Source: BPGX01 sp037447455 (GTDB lineage Bacteria > Bacteroidota > Bacteroidia > B-17B0 > Aurantibacillaceae). From it: 54,379 nt of DNA. The translations under genes and the position numbers were made by a program. Below the pieces are notes generated by a model. The model did no database searches. It was given only the letters and a program-made list of their open reading frames with translations, and had not been told where the DNA came from. The stretch lies in the NCBI GenBank assembly GCA_037447455.1, contig JBBIGQ010000018.1, positions 1 through 54,379 on the forward strand, written 5' to 3'. Positions 44,002 to 54,239 of this stretch are shown one piece after another. Every line of letters starts with the position of its first letter. Position 1 is the first letter of the stretch.

Positions 44002-47000
44002 ATGAAAAAAATTATTTTTTTACTCAACATTTATTTCTCATTTTCAATCTATGCACAAAATCATAGGTCTATCATTCAAGAAGAAGCAGAAAAATACAAA
44101 AACTATCACTTAAAATACGAACATCAATGGGATAGCTTACAGGTAGTTTTAGGAAACAGAACGTTATCTTCAGAATTAAAAACAGTACAAACAAGTACTT
44201 TAAATCCTTCCTGCACCCTAAATAAAAAAGTATATGGCTGGTTTCCTTACTGGCAGGGCACTACATATATTAACTTTCAATGGAATCTTATTTCAGATTT
44301 TTGCTATTTTGATTATTCTATCAATCCTTCAACAGGTGGTAATACCAATAGTTCTTATGCATGGCTCACATCAAATGCTGTTACTACCGCCAAAGCCAAT
44401 GGATGTAAAATACATATTTGCGCTGCATTATTTAGCGGGCACAGCACTTTTTGGTCATCCAGCACTGCAAAAACTACTTTCATTAATACCATCATCAGCG
44501 ACTTAAATGCAAGAGGTGGAAATGGTGTTAACATTGATTTTGAAGGCATGGTATCGGCTGACAAAACACCTTTTACGAATTTTATCATTCAATTGAAAAC
44601 AGCACTACAAGCAGCTAACCCAAATTATGAATTAAGCGTTGCTTTATATGCTGTAGATTGGAGCGGTGCGTTTGATATTCCAGCACTAGTGCCTTATGTG
44701 GATGATTTTATCATCATGGGTTACGATTATTATTGGAGTGGAAGTTCACAAGCAGGGCCTACCGATCCACTTTACAACTTTCAGACATCCTATAACTATA
44801 CTTTAAGTAAATCAGTTACTTATTATTTAAGTAAAGGAGTTCCACCCAATAAATTATTATTGGGACTTCCTTATTATGGCAGAGAATGGGAAACTACTTC
44901 CAATACAATTCCTTCTAATACTACAGGTAATTTTTCTACATCCCGAACTTATGCTTATGTAAAAAACAATTCAACCGGATATTACACAACTACTAATAAA
45001 AAATGGGATCAAAATAGTTTTACGCCGGCTTATGTTTTCCAAGTTTCCGGTGCATGGAGACAATGCTGGATTGATGATGATTACAGTATGCGTCGGCGAT
45101 TTGACTTTGTGAATCAACGCGGCATTGGTGGCATTGGAATTTGGGCATTGGGCTATGATGATGGCTATAATGATTTCTGGCAAGCCATTCAGGATAAATT
45201 TACCTCAAACTGCAGAGTATGGCCCTGTTCAGATAGTTTATTTGATATGGGCGGACCCAATCGCAATTATTATGATAATGAAAAATATACTTATACAATT
45301 TATGCCCCTGCTTCCAATCAAAAACTAATTGTTCAGTTTGCTCCCACCTTTACTTTAGAAAATAATTATGATTCTTTGTGGATTTACAACGGAACTTCTA
45401 CTTCTTCGCCACTTATTGGAGTTTACACCGGAGGCAACAATCCCGGTACTTTTATGACAACAGCTAATGCTTTTACGATTCGTTTTAAGTCCGATGGAGC
45501 AACAGTAGCCGCAGGTTTTAACGCCACTTATCAATGCACCACCACGGTCGGCGGTTCACCCACTACTTCTATTGCTTCTGCATCAACTTGGATTACTGCC
45601 ACTTATACTGCAAACATCAATGATGTCCCACCTTCTGGTGCTACCATTCAAAAAGGATATTATTCAGTGGCTTGCTACAATGGTTCGCAATGGACAGCCA
45701 ATAACAATCGGGGCTTTTTCTACGATGATTTTAATACACTCTCGCCCTTGTGGACGATTAAAACCGGTACATGGAATGTAACGAGTAGCACTTTAGTTCA
45801 AACCGATGAAGCATCTTCTACTGCTGGAAATACCAATATCTATGCGGCTCTCACACAAACCTTATCCAATCGCTATTTGTACCATTTCAAAATTAAATTA
45901 GAAGGCACTGGCACCAATCGTCGGGGTGGTTTTCATTTCTTCTGCGATAATGCAGATAGTTCTAATCGTAATAATTCTTATTTCGTGTGGTTTCGTTTAG
46001 ACAATCAGAAATTTCAACTCTACAAGACCGTGAATAATTCTTTCGGCTCACCAGTGGTAGACATCCCATTGACCTTTTCAGCCAATACCTGGTATGATGT
46101 AAAGGTAATACACGACAGAACCACCGGACAAATCTGGACATACTGGAACAATCAGTTGATAAACACGTGGACCGACCCTTCACCTCACCCAATGAACAAT
46201 GGCCAATACATATCATTCCGAAGCGGTAATGCCAAAATGAGTGTGGATAGTTTTAGAGTATATCGCTCTCGAACCAGTACACCCACTATCTTAGTCGGAA
46301 GTGGTAATACGGACTTAATGTATCAAAATCCGTCGCCTTCTGTCAGCGCAGGACGCATATTATCTATTTGTCAGGATAGTTATGACCAACTATCTAATAT
46401 CGCTATTCAAACACTAAACGTAGATTGGACACCACCTACATCCGTAGGCATCAACGATGGTGCTGGCAGTGATATTAATGTCGCCTGTACAAAAGATACC
46501 CTTAAAGCCAATTGGAGTAATAGTAGTGATCCTAATTCTGCTGTTAGTAAATACTGGTGTTCTATTGGTACAAGTGCCGGGGCTACAAATGTTTTAGGAT
46601 GGACAAATAATAATTTATCTACGAATGTGAGTGTGTATTTAAATAATCTTGTACACGGACAAGTATATTATTTCAATGTGAAATCTGAAAATGGAGCAGG
46701 ACTTCAATCTACTGTAGCCAGTAGTAACGGACAAATGGTAGATACAACCTGCATTACTTCTCATGCCTTTGTATATCTTAATTCTAATTATATTAAAATC
46801 TTCCCTATACCAGCCAAAGATATCATTTACTTTGAAGGGTTACCAACCTCAACTTACTTATGTGAAATAATTGATGTGAGTGGAAAGAAAATGCTTCATT
46901 CCCAAATTACATCTAATGAAATCCGCATCTCATCACTATCTGATGGATTGTATATTCTAAAATTATACGATGATTTTAATAACAAGGTTTATGAAAACAA

Positions 47001-47019
47001 AATTATTATTCAGCATTAG
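44002..47019 (+). CDS. Multidomain GH18 glycoside hydrolase with T9SS type A signal
   Basis: The 1005-residue protein has a signal peptide (about 1-19) and a GH18 domain (about 75-400) with GVNIDFEGM, where Glu181 is the likely acid and Asp179 its helper, and later IIMGYDYYWSG and GGIGIWALGYDDG. A CUB-like domain follows at about 404-511 (paired Cys, DSLWIYNGTSTSSPLIG). Residues about 520-800 hold a golvesin-like unit into which a LamG-like segment (FFYDDFN...SVDSFRVYRS) seems inserted. An FN3-like unit (about 830-925) precedes a C-terminal T9SS domain. The enzyme is likely chitinase- or endoglycosidase-like and secreted. Domain names beyond GH18 and T9SS are from pattern only. Confidence 0.87.
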   Translation: MKKIIFLLNIYFSFSIYAQNHRSIIQEEAEKYKNYHLKYEHQWDSLQVVLGNRTLSSELKTVQTSTLNPSCTLNKKVYGWFPYWQGTTYINFQWNLISDFCYFDYSINPSTGGNTNSSYAWLTSNAVTTAKANGCKIHICAALFSGHSTFWSSSTAKTTFINTIISDLNARGGNGVNIDFEGMVSADKTPFTNFIIQLKTALQAANPNYELSVALYAVDWSGAFDIPALVPYVDDFIIMGYDYYWSGSSQAGPTDPLYNFQTSYNYTLSKSVTYYLSKGVPPNKLLLGLPYYGREWETTSNTIPSNTTGNFSTSRTYAYVKNNSTGYYTTTNKKWDQNSFTPAYVFQVSGAWRQCWIDDDYSMRRRFDFVNQRGIGGIGIWALGYDDGYNDFWQAIQDKFTSNCRVWPCSDSLFDMGGPNRNYYDNEKYTYTIYAPASNQKLIVQFAPTFTLENNYDSLWIYNGTSTSSPLIGVYTGGNNPGTFMTTANAFTIRFKSDGATVAAGFNATYQCTTTVGGSPTTSIASASTWITATYTANINDVPPSGATIQKGYYSVACYNGSQWTANNNRGFFYDDFNTLSPLWTIKTGTWNVTSSTLVQTDEASSTAGNTNIYAALTQTLSNRYLYHFKIKLEGTGTNRRGGFHFFCDNADSSNRNNSYFVWFRLDNQKFQLYKTVNNSFGSPVVDIPLTFSANTWYDVKVIHDRTTGQIWTYWNNQLINTWTDPSPHPMNNGQYISFRSGNAKMSVDSFRVYRSRTSTPTILVGSGNTDLMYQNPSPSVSAGRILSICQDSYDQLSNIAIQTLNVDWTPPTSVGINDGAGSDINVACTKDTLKANWSNSSDPNSAVSKYWCSIGTSAGATNVLGWTNNNLSTNVSVYLNNLVHGQVYYFNVKSENGAGLQSTVASSNGQMVDTTCITSHAFVYLNSNYIKIFPIPAKDIIYFEGLPTSTYLCEIIDVSGKKMLHSQITSNEIRISSLSDGLYILKLYDDFNNKVYENKIIIQH

Positions 47020-48382
47020 TTTATTAACAATATTTTATTTGTCTGCTCAAACTACTTATTCTTCATGGAGAGTACAATTGGTAGCCCATTTTAAACCAGA
47101 TACATATTTTTCAGGATGTTGGGGTTGGTATGATCCAATAAAAAACAGAGAATACGGCATCTCAGGTGCACATAAAGGAACCTATTTTGTTGATATTACC
47201 AATCCCAATTCTGCTTACATTGCAGATTCTGTAATTGGCATTCCCATTAACACATGGAGAGAAATAAAAACTTACAAAAATTACTGTTATATCATCAGTG
47301 ATGATTATGGGCCTTCGTTTCAAATAGTTGATTTGTCGCCGCTTCCAGATTCTGTCAAGGTGATTAGTTCGCCAGATACTGGTATTTTGTTTAAGGGGCA
47401 CACACTTTGGGTAGATGGTCATTATTTGTATGTAGGTGGTCCAAGAGATAAATATGGAAATTATTATTCTATGGGCGTTTTCAATTTACATCCCAATCCT
47501 GAAAAACCGCAGTTAGTAAGGTGGCTAGATGATGATTTCCCGAATATTTATTATGTACACGATATGTTTGTAAAACACGATACGATTTTTGCTTCGTGTG
47601 GTAATCAGGGTTTACACGTTTATAAATTAGACACTGTTCAAAACAAGTTTATTTATTTAAGTTCTTTGACGTTCTACTTAGAAGCCGGCTATAATCATAG
47701 CAGTGCTTTAACTGAAAACAGTAAAACATTAGCGTTTATGGACGAAGTGCCAAGCGGACTTTCCTTTAAAGTAGCAGATGTGAGTGATATTACTAATATA
47801 CAAGTAGTCAGTTATGTCAAGCCCTACAACTTTGGTGGTTTTATAGCACATAATCCTTTTATTTTAGGAAACAAACATCTTGTCGCTTCTTGCTATCAGG
47901 ATGGCACATTAATTTACGATATTTCTAATCCGGTCAATCCTGTAATGACTGGATACTTTGATACTTATCCGCAGGGCGGAGCAAACACTGGTGTATACTC
48001 TTCCAATACTTATGATGGCAATTGGGGCTCGTATCCATTTTTCCCAAGTGGGCTTATTTTATCAAATGATATGGCTAATGGCATTTTTATATTACGTGCA
48101 GATACTGCTTTGTCTATTGGTGAAATGTATGAAAACGTGAATACTATTGTATTTCCCAATCCTGCCAAAGAAAAACTACATATTTTCACCTCGCTTAAAA
48201 ATCATTTGAAAGTATCCATTCAAGATATTACTGGAAAAGCAGTGTTTGAATCTTTTGTTTTTCATAGTGATATTAATACGCCCATTGATATTCATTTGCC
48301 TCCATTGAATGACGGAATGTATGTTTTAACGATTTCGTCCGACCAAACAAAAAGTATAAAAAAAATTGTCATTCAAAATTAA
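46991..48382 (+). CDS. Choice-of-anchor B family protein with T9SS type A signal
   Basis: The protein of 463 residues has a signal peptide (MKTKLLFSISLL, cleavage near LSAQ) and a repeat-rich beta-propeller-like region with YGISGAHKGTYFVDITNPNSAYIAD, YCYIISDDYGPSFQIVDLSPL and HDMFVKHDTIFASCGNQGLHV, the choice-of-anchor B pattern. The last 80 residues are a T9SS type A domain (IVFPNPAKEKLHIF, LNDGMYVLTISSD). It starts 29 bases inside the 3' end of the GH18 gene. Secretion is expected. Function unknown. Confidence 0.85.
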   Translation: MKTKLLFSISLLTIFYLSAQTTYSSWRVQLVAHFKPDTYFSGCWGWYDPIKNREYGISGAHKGTYFVDITNPNSAYIADSVIGIPINTWREIKTYKNYCYIISDDYGPSFQIVDLSPLPDSVKVISSPDTGILFKGHTLWVDGHYLYVGGPRDKYGNYYSMGVFNLHPNPEKPQLVRWLDDDFPNIYYVHDMFVKHDTIFASCGNQGLHVYKLDTVQNKFIYLSSLTFYLEAGYNHSSALTENSKTLAFMDEVPSGLSFKVADVSDITNIQVVSYVKPYNFGGFIAHNPFILGNKHLVASCYQDGTLIYDISNPVNPVMTGYFDTYPQGGANTGVYSSNTYDGNWGSYPFFPSGLILSNDMANGIFILRADTALSIGEMYENVNTIVFPNPAKEKLHIFTSLKNHLKVSIQDITGKAVFESFVFHSDINTPIDIHLPPLNDGMYVLTISSDQTKSIKKIVIQN

Positions 48383-48397
48383 AACAATTAGTGAATT

Positions 48398-50041
48398 ATG
48401 AAACATTTTATCTTGAAAAAACATCATTTAAGCATAAGTATTATCTGCGGATTATACTTATTTGAAGTTATCTATGCCCAACAATTCTGTAATTGGTATG
48501 CGCATTTGAATGGTCCCTTAAACGATTACATCTTTAAAATCAGACCATTGAATAATCAGCATCTTTTAATTTGCGGCAGTGTTGAAAATACTGCAAAAAT
48601 TGATACTATAACATATTTCAACTGCAATTTACCTTCTGGATTTATCGCAGAATTTGATAATCAAAAAAATGTAATTTTTACAAAAACATTTTTAAATGTA
48701 ACCGCATCAGTTGACCCTAATTATTTTCAAACAACAGCACTATGTAAAGATGTAATTAAAGATAGTAATGGAAACTATTATGTAGCTATCAATTTTATTG
48801 GCTCTTTGAAAATAGATTCCTTGCAATGGAATGCTGAAAATGGACTATTAATTGTCAAATTGAATACGAGTGGGCAACTATTGTGGTATTATTTTTTGGA
48901 AAAAGCCGTTCCCACTTCTATATGTTTTGATTCTAACAACAACCTTGTTTTGCTGGTATATTCTCCAATTGAAATGTACTACACACCCGCGAGTTTATTA
49001 CTCATTAAATTAAACCCCAATAACGGCTCTGTAAAAAAATATCTGATAGGTAACAATGCTTTTAGCGATATTAAAACAGGCGAAATGATTTTTAAGAATA
49101 ACAATTTTTACATTACCTGCTCATTTACCGATAGCATTGATTTTTCTAATCATCAAAAAATTATTTCTAATAAAAACTCATGTGCCGTATTAAAATTAGA
49201 CACTAATTGGAATATACAAAAATATACAACCTTTACTGGTAAAGACACAAGAGCTAATACTATTAATGATATTAAGATAGATGCAAACGATAATATTTTT
49301 GTGATAGGGACTTATAGTTCTATTAATTTTTACATCAATGATACGATAAGATTAACCAAACCAACTATTGCAAGCCGAATGTTTTTGACAAAATTAAATT
49401 CAAATTTCCAACATCTCTGGACAAAACAAGAAGTTCAAAACCCTGCCAATTCTAATAATTTTGGTATTAGAGAAGGTTACAACCTTACTGTTGATCAATT
49501 AAACAATTTGTATGCTTTGGGATATGTGTATTATTCTGTTATTCTGGGGATAGATACGTTTGCAAACAATTCACTTGTTGTTATTAAATATGATAATAAT
49601 GGACAATATCTATTATCTGAAAAAATTGTCGGTATTTCGGGAAAATATTATGATTTAGAATATGCTAATAATCATCTTTTCCTTGCAGCCCCTTTCTCAT
49701 CTTCGGTTAGTATTTGTCAAAATACCATATCATCATCAGGACTAAACGACTCGTATGTTCTGGAAATGGACAAACTAACCGATATTTTTATTTCAAAAAA
49801 ATCCGAATATGATTTTGACATTTATCCTAATCCATCAGACGAATATATTTACATCCGTTCCAATGACTTTCAGAATTCATTCACACAATTTTCTTTATTT
49901 GATATTACAGGAAAACTTATTCGTTCTGGAAATATAGAAAAATCTGCTATTCCCTTAAGTCAGGAAAAAGAAGGAATGTATATTTTGCAATTGAAAAATG
50001 ACAAGCAAACAGTGTATCGTAAACTCATTATTCAACATTAA
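48398..50041 (+). CDS. Secreted protein with T9SS type A sorting domain
   Basis: The 547-residue protein has a signal peptide ending near IYAQ (about residue 27), followed by a Tyr/Asn/Lys-rich beta-propeller-like region with repeated ILVIG- or VVAIN-type strands (DSNGNYYVAINFIGSLKID, DANDNIFVIGTYSSINF). The end is a T9SS type A domain (DFDIYPNPSDEYIYIR, KEGMYILQLKND). It follows the choice-of-anchor B gene by 15 bases and converges with the giant gene at 50045. No catalytic motif. Confidence 0.85.
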   Translation: MKHFILKKHHLSISIICGLYLFEVIYAQQFCNWYAHLNGPLNDYIFKIRPLNNQHLLICGSVENTAKIDTITYFNCNLPSGFIAEFDNQKNVIFTKTFLNVTASVDPNYFQTTALCKDVIKDSNGNYYVAINFIGSLKIDSLQWNAENGLLIVKLNTSGQLLWYYFLEKAVPTSICFDSNNNLVLLVYSPIEMYYTPASLLLIKLNPNNGSVKKYLIGNNAFSDIKTGEMIFKNNNFYITCSFTDSIDFSNHQKIISNKNSCAVLKLDTNWNIQKYTTFTGKDTRANTINDIKIDANDNIFVIGTYSSINFYINDTIRLTKPTIASRMFLTKLNSNFQHLWTKQEVQNPANSNNFGIREGYNLTVDQLNNLYALGYVYYSVILGIDTFANNSLVVIKYDNNGQYLLSEKIVGISGKYYDLEYANNHLFLAAPFSSSVSICQNTISSSGLNDSYVLEMDKLTDIFISKKSEYDFDIYPNPSDEYIYIRSNDFQNSFTQFSLFDITGKLIRSGNIEKSAIPLSQEKEGMYILQLKNDKQTVYRKLIIQH

Positions 50042-50044
50042 ATT

Positions 50045-53000
50045 TTACCGAATCAAGGTAATATTTCCTTTCTTGAAAATTTCTTTTCCATTAGGACACT
50101 TGGCTTTTAAGTAATATCCAAACACCCCAACATCAGCGGGTCTTCCTTTGTATGCGCCATCCCAACCTTTGTTCTTATCAGTAGTTTCAAAAACCAACTC
50201 ACCCCAACGATTGTATACTGCAAAATACAACTCATTGATTAAATAGCCACGCACATACAACACATCATTATTCCCATCACCATTGGGTGTAAATGTATTG
50301 GGGACAAACACATCGCTTTCTATGCATTGGCTATCAACTACCACCACTAAAACAGTGGCAGTTTTATTACAAATTCCATCACTTACAGTCACTGTGTAGA
50401 TTGTGCTTTGAGATGGGGTGGTTGTAACAGTATAACTATTGTTTGGAATAACAAGATTAGAAGGATACCAAATAACAAAATTACCGGGTGGAGCAAGGAG
50501 TACTAATTGTGCTGTTTGCCCTGAAAGAATGGTATCAGGAAATGCCACAGCGCTAATACTACTGGATGAAAGTGTTGAGACATTGACAGCGGTAAACAAA
50601 GAATATACACAAGTATCCCCATTAGAATTTAATGTGAATATATCAACCGTGTATGTAGTAGAAATAGTCGGTGTTGCAACGGGATTGGAAATAGTATAAC
50701 TGTTCAAACTACTGGCTGGCGTCCACACATAAGCAAAGCCACCTGTTGCGTTGAGTGTATAAAAATTACCAAGACAAATAGTAGTGCTGGCATTCACACT
50801 CACCGGTATGGGTTGAGCAATGTTCAGGGATTTAACTATTGAATCCCTGCATCCATAAGCATTGGAGACAGTAAGTAATACATTATAGTTACCACCATTG
50901 GAATAGAAAACTACCGGATTGGAAAGTGTTGAACTTTGTCCATCGCCAAAATCCCATTGAACTTGTGTTACATCAGAACTGGATTGATTGGTAAAATACA
51001 CATTACCACCACAAGGATTAGTAGAAAAAGTGAAGTCCGCCGTTGGCTTAGGATTGACAACAATTTGCGTGGTCAATGTTTTAGAGCAAGGTGGTGAGTA
51101 AGAATTATTCGTAACAGTTACTGAATAGATAGTTGACACGGAAGGCGTCGCAACAGGATTACTGATATTTGGATTAGACAAACCAACTGTTGGTGTCCAT
51201 TGATAGGAATTTCCACCGCTGGCGTTCAGAACAACAGATTGACCATTGCAAATAGTATCGGACAATGAGATGAGTAGCACAAATGGATTAATTGTAAAAA
51301 CCTGTGATACACTATCTTTACAACCATAATTATTTTTAACTACTAAAATGGCTGTATAAGTACCTGCTGTCGTGCTTGTAAATACGGGGCTTACAGCATT
51401 GCTTGTAAATGTAGAAGGAGGAAAATACCATTGCACAGATTGTAAACTAGCGGCAGTAGTATAATTAGCATTAAAAAAAACTGTGTCACTGCAGGTGGTG
51501 GTATAATTAATAGTGGCTGAAATGGGTGGATAAACCTGTACGATAAAAGCAACGCTGTCTTTGGTTTTACAAAAAACGCTGTCATTGATAGTCAGAGAAA
51601 CCGTATAAGTGCCGGGATTGGTATAAGTTACAATAGGATTAAGCGATGTGCTGGTAATCACACCGTTTCCAAGATCCCATTGATATTGAAAAGTATTAAC
51701 ACATTGATTAAAAAACTGAACCGTCAGGGGTGCACAACCCATAGTAGGAGTGCTTGTGGCGGTTGGATTTTGAAAATCAACTTTAAACACGCCATTATTA
51801 CAATTGCTGGAATGATTAGGATTTCCAGGCGTCCCTGGCCATGCACCGGGCGTAACAGGAAAATCCTGATTGCCGCCACAACCAGCACAAACCGATTGAT
51901 AGATATTACCACATTTATCAAATCGGGAAGTACCGCCATCCACATGTTCGTGACTGATAGGACCACCAAAGTAAGAAGCAAATACCAGGGAAGATAAATT
52001 GGGTGACAATGCCATTAAATAAAAATTATAACCATCGGTTGTAGATTGAATGGCATTGGCTAATGGCATCCCACCAGTAGATTGTAGAAAAATAATATTT
52101 CCGCCCCAGCCGGATAAATAAACATATCCGCAGCCATCAATTGCAAAGGCCGAAGGTGAAATGTCTGTTTTGGTTAAAGAACTTCCAAACACAGTGCTTA
52201 AAATTAAATTATTAAGTTGTTGGTCTAATACTGCAATAAACTGATGCCTGCCTGCATTACTGTAAACAGTTCCCACAACTGGCATATTTCCTAATGACTG
52301 ACCGTATAAATAAATTCTATTTTGTGGGTCTTTTCTCACAAAATAAGATTGATCATAATTATTAGTTCCAATATAAGTGCTTCTTAACAGATTTCCAGAA
52401 AAGGGATTTATTTTTACTACAAATCCATCGGCTTTTCCACCGTTATAGACAGTGGAATAAGCGCTGGAAGTTACTGGAAAATCATTGCTCGTTGTACCAC
52501 CGGTTGCATACACCAAAAGAGAATCTGTAACTTCTAATGAATTACCACAGTCGTTGTTAGAGCCACCAACGAAAGTGCTATAAATTAAATTACTTAAGTT
52601 CGTATTAAAAACACACAGAACGGCATCTTGTTTTCCTCCCAATGTGTTGTCAAAAGCGTTTGAAGAAGTTGAAAAATCGGACGAACGGGTAGAACTAAAA
52701 ATATACACATTGTTATTTTTATCCAATTGAATTTCTCCACGATATTGGTCGCCATAATTAAACATTAAAGAGTCGGGCGGGTATTCTGTTACAACGCCAT
52801 AACCGGATGTATAGGTAGTGATAACATTCGTATGATTGACGCCGTCGTTATTGCTTCCGCCAATGTAAGTAACACCCAATAAAGAACTTAAACTACTATT
52901 CATTTTAGCAATGTAAATATCCGTTCCATTTACAAAACTCGTCCCATTGAAAACAAAAGTCAATAATTGTCCACCATTAAAGGTATTATCCCATGAGCTG

Positions 53001-54076
53001 GACAGCATTGGTAAATCAGATGAACCGGTTGTGCCATAGAAGTAAACATTGTCGTTATCATCTACAATAATGCTCGTTACAATTTCACTATAACTTCCTC
53101 CAAAATACGTTGAAGCAATGAGATTGGTACCGGTGTTGTTGTATTTTGTAAGCACGACATCAATTTCTGTATTACTGCCCGGCGTAGATCCGTTGTAAGT
53201 AATATCATAAGCGCCAATTGTTGTTGGATAACCCGGTCCGAAAACTGTCCCGCCGCTGATTAAATTTCCACTCATATCGTATGTGGCTGTCATTCCAAAA
53301 TTATCCGCTGTAGAGCCACTTTGAGCCGCAAAAATGAGTGTGGGATCAATCACTAAATCATATTCTTTATTGTATCCCTTTGGAAATTTAAATTCCACAA
53401 GATTTTTATTCAAATAAAATTCACAAGGCACTTCTATAATTGAACCATTGATATTTTGATAAGCATAAGGTTTTTGTTCAATTAATTCAGTAAATGTCAA
53501 TTGAATATGCAGTGATTTATTTTTTAATTTAATTGCATTGACTCCTTTATATTCCATTTGAATATTTTCTGATTGCCCGCCTTTGTGTACGATAAAATTA
53601 TATTTTATACCATTGATAGATGAAAACACTTCATAATCAATATTAGAGTATATGTTTTCAATAACCACGTGCTGATAATTTTTGACAAATGATGCCCATT
53701 TTTTGGGATCATTACCGATAAAAAAATTTTCATAATCCTTTCCTTCATTAAATTTTTTGACAGAGATATTTTTTTGAGCATTCAAAAAATTTACCTGAAA
53801 AGCATGGCCTTTGAGTTTTAAATCTTCGGTTCTTTTTGCTCCCCCTTCGTGAAAAGTTCTAAATTTTTTCTTGTCATAAAAATTAAAGGTTAATTTATCT
53901 TTTTCAAGGAATAAAACGCCACCATCTAATGTCGCACGAAATAACACATTATCATCCCATTGCCCTTTATTTTCTGTAAACTTTAAGTGATTCAATGCTT
54001 GTGGTGTAATTACCCTCTGAGAAAATACATTTGAAAAAAGAAAAATAATTATTAAAACAATCTTTAAACCTCTCAC
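50045..54076 (-). CDS. 1343-residue PKD/SBBP-repeat protein with T9SS type B (gliding-motility-type) C-terminus
   Basis: After a signal peptide (cleavage near VFSQ, about residue 20) comes a domain opening LKFTENKGQWDDNVLFRATLDGG (about 29-250), seen at the start of many Bacteroidota proteins. Next are several SBBP-like beta-propeller repeats (about 250-760, e.g. YFGGSYSEIVTSIIVDDNDN, STFVGGSNNDCGNSLEV). Then come PKD domains with WDLGNG and WDFGDG (about 785-855 and 1020-1090, perhaps more between). The last 90 residues (FVPNTFTPNGDGNNDVLYV, YNRWGELVFE, VFGYYLKAKCPNGKE) are the CHU_C-like type B signal. A surface-exposed adhesive role is inference. Confidence 0.88.
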   Translation of the reverse strand: MRGLKIVLIIIFLFSNVFSQRVITPQALNHLKFTENKGQWDDNVLFRATLDGGVLFLEKDKLTFNFYDKKKFRTFHEGGAKRTEDLKLKGHAFQVNFLNAQKNISVKKFNEGKDYENFFIGNDPKKWASFVKNYQHVVIENIYSNIDYEVFSSINGIKYNFIVHKGGQSENIQMEYKGVNAIKLKNKSLHIQLTFTELIEQKPYAYQNINGSIIEVPCEFYLNKNLVEFKFPKGYNKEYDLVIDPTLIFAAQSGSTADNFGMTATYDMSGNLISGGTVFGPGYPTTIGAYDITYNGSTPGSNTEIDVVLTKYNNTGTNLIASTYFGGSYSEIVTSIIVDDNDNVYFYGTTGSSDLPMLSSSWDNTFNGGQLLTFVFNGTSFVNGTDIYIAKMNSSLSSLLGVTYIGGSNNDGVNHTNVITTYTSGYGVVTEYPPDSLMFNYGDQYRGEIQLDKNNNVYIFSSTRSSDFSTSSNAFDNTLGGKQDAVLCVFNTNLSNLIYSTFVGGSNNDCGNSLEVTDSLLVYATGGTTSNDFPVTSSAYSTVYNGGKADGFVVKINPFSGNLLRSTYIGTNNYDQSYFVRKDPQNRIYLYGQSLGNMPVVGTVYSNAGRHQFIAVLDQQLNNLILSTVFGSSLTKTDISPSAFAIDGCGYVYLSGWGGNIIFLQSTGGMPLANAIQSTTDGYNFYLMALSPNLSSLVFASYFGGPISHEHVDGGTSRFDKCGNIYQSVCAGCGGNQDFPVTPGAWPGTPGNPNHSSNCNNGVFKVDFQNPTATSTPTMGCAPLTVQFFNQCVNTFQYQWDLGNGVITSTSLNPIVTYTNPGTYTVSLTINDSVFCKTKDSVAFIVQVYPPISATINYTTTCSDTVFFNANYTTAASLQSVQWYFPPSTFTSNAVSPVFTSTTAGTYTAILVVKNNYGCKDSVSQVFTINPFVLLISLSDTICNGQSVVLNASGGNSYQWTPTVGLSNPNISNPVATPSVSTIYSVTVTNNSYSPPCSKTLTTQIVVNPKPTADFTFSTNPCGGNVYFTNQSSSDVTQVQWDFGDGQSSTLSNPVVFYSNGGNYNVLLTVSNAYGCRDSIVKSLNIAQPIPVSVNASTTICLGNFYTLNATGGFAYVWTPASSLNSYTISNPVATPTISTTYTVDIFTLNSNGDTCVYSLFTAVNVSTLSSSSISAVAFPDTILSGQTAQLVLLAPPGNFVIWYPSNLVIPNNSYTVTTTPSQSTIYTVTVSDGICNKTATVLVVVVDSQCIESDVFVPNTFTPNGDGNNDVLYVRGYLINELYFAVYNRWGELVFETTDKNKGWDGAYKGRPADVGVFGYYLKAKCPNGKEIFKKGNITLIR

Positions 54077-54239
54077 TTTGTTTTTTGTTGTGAAATATAC
54101 AAAATTATTATCATTTTAATATAATCTGTCTTAAGTATTATCAGATAGTGTTTGTAAATCGCTTTATTAGACCGAGACAAAAAATGTGAAGCCCTTTATT
54201 ATTCACACCAAGGATGGTTTCAATACAGCTAAAACACTT

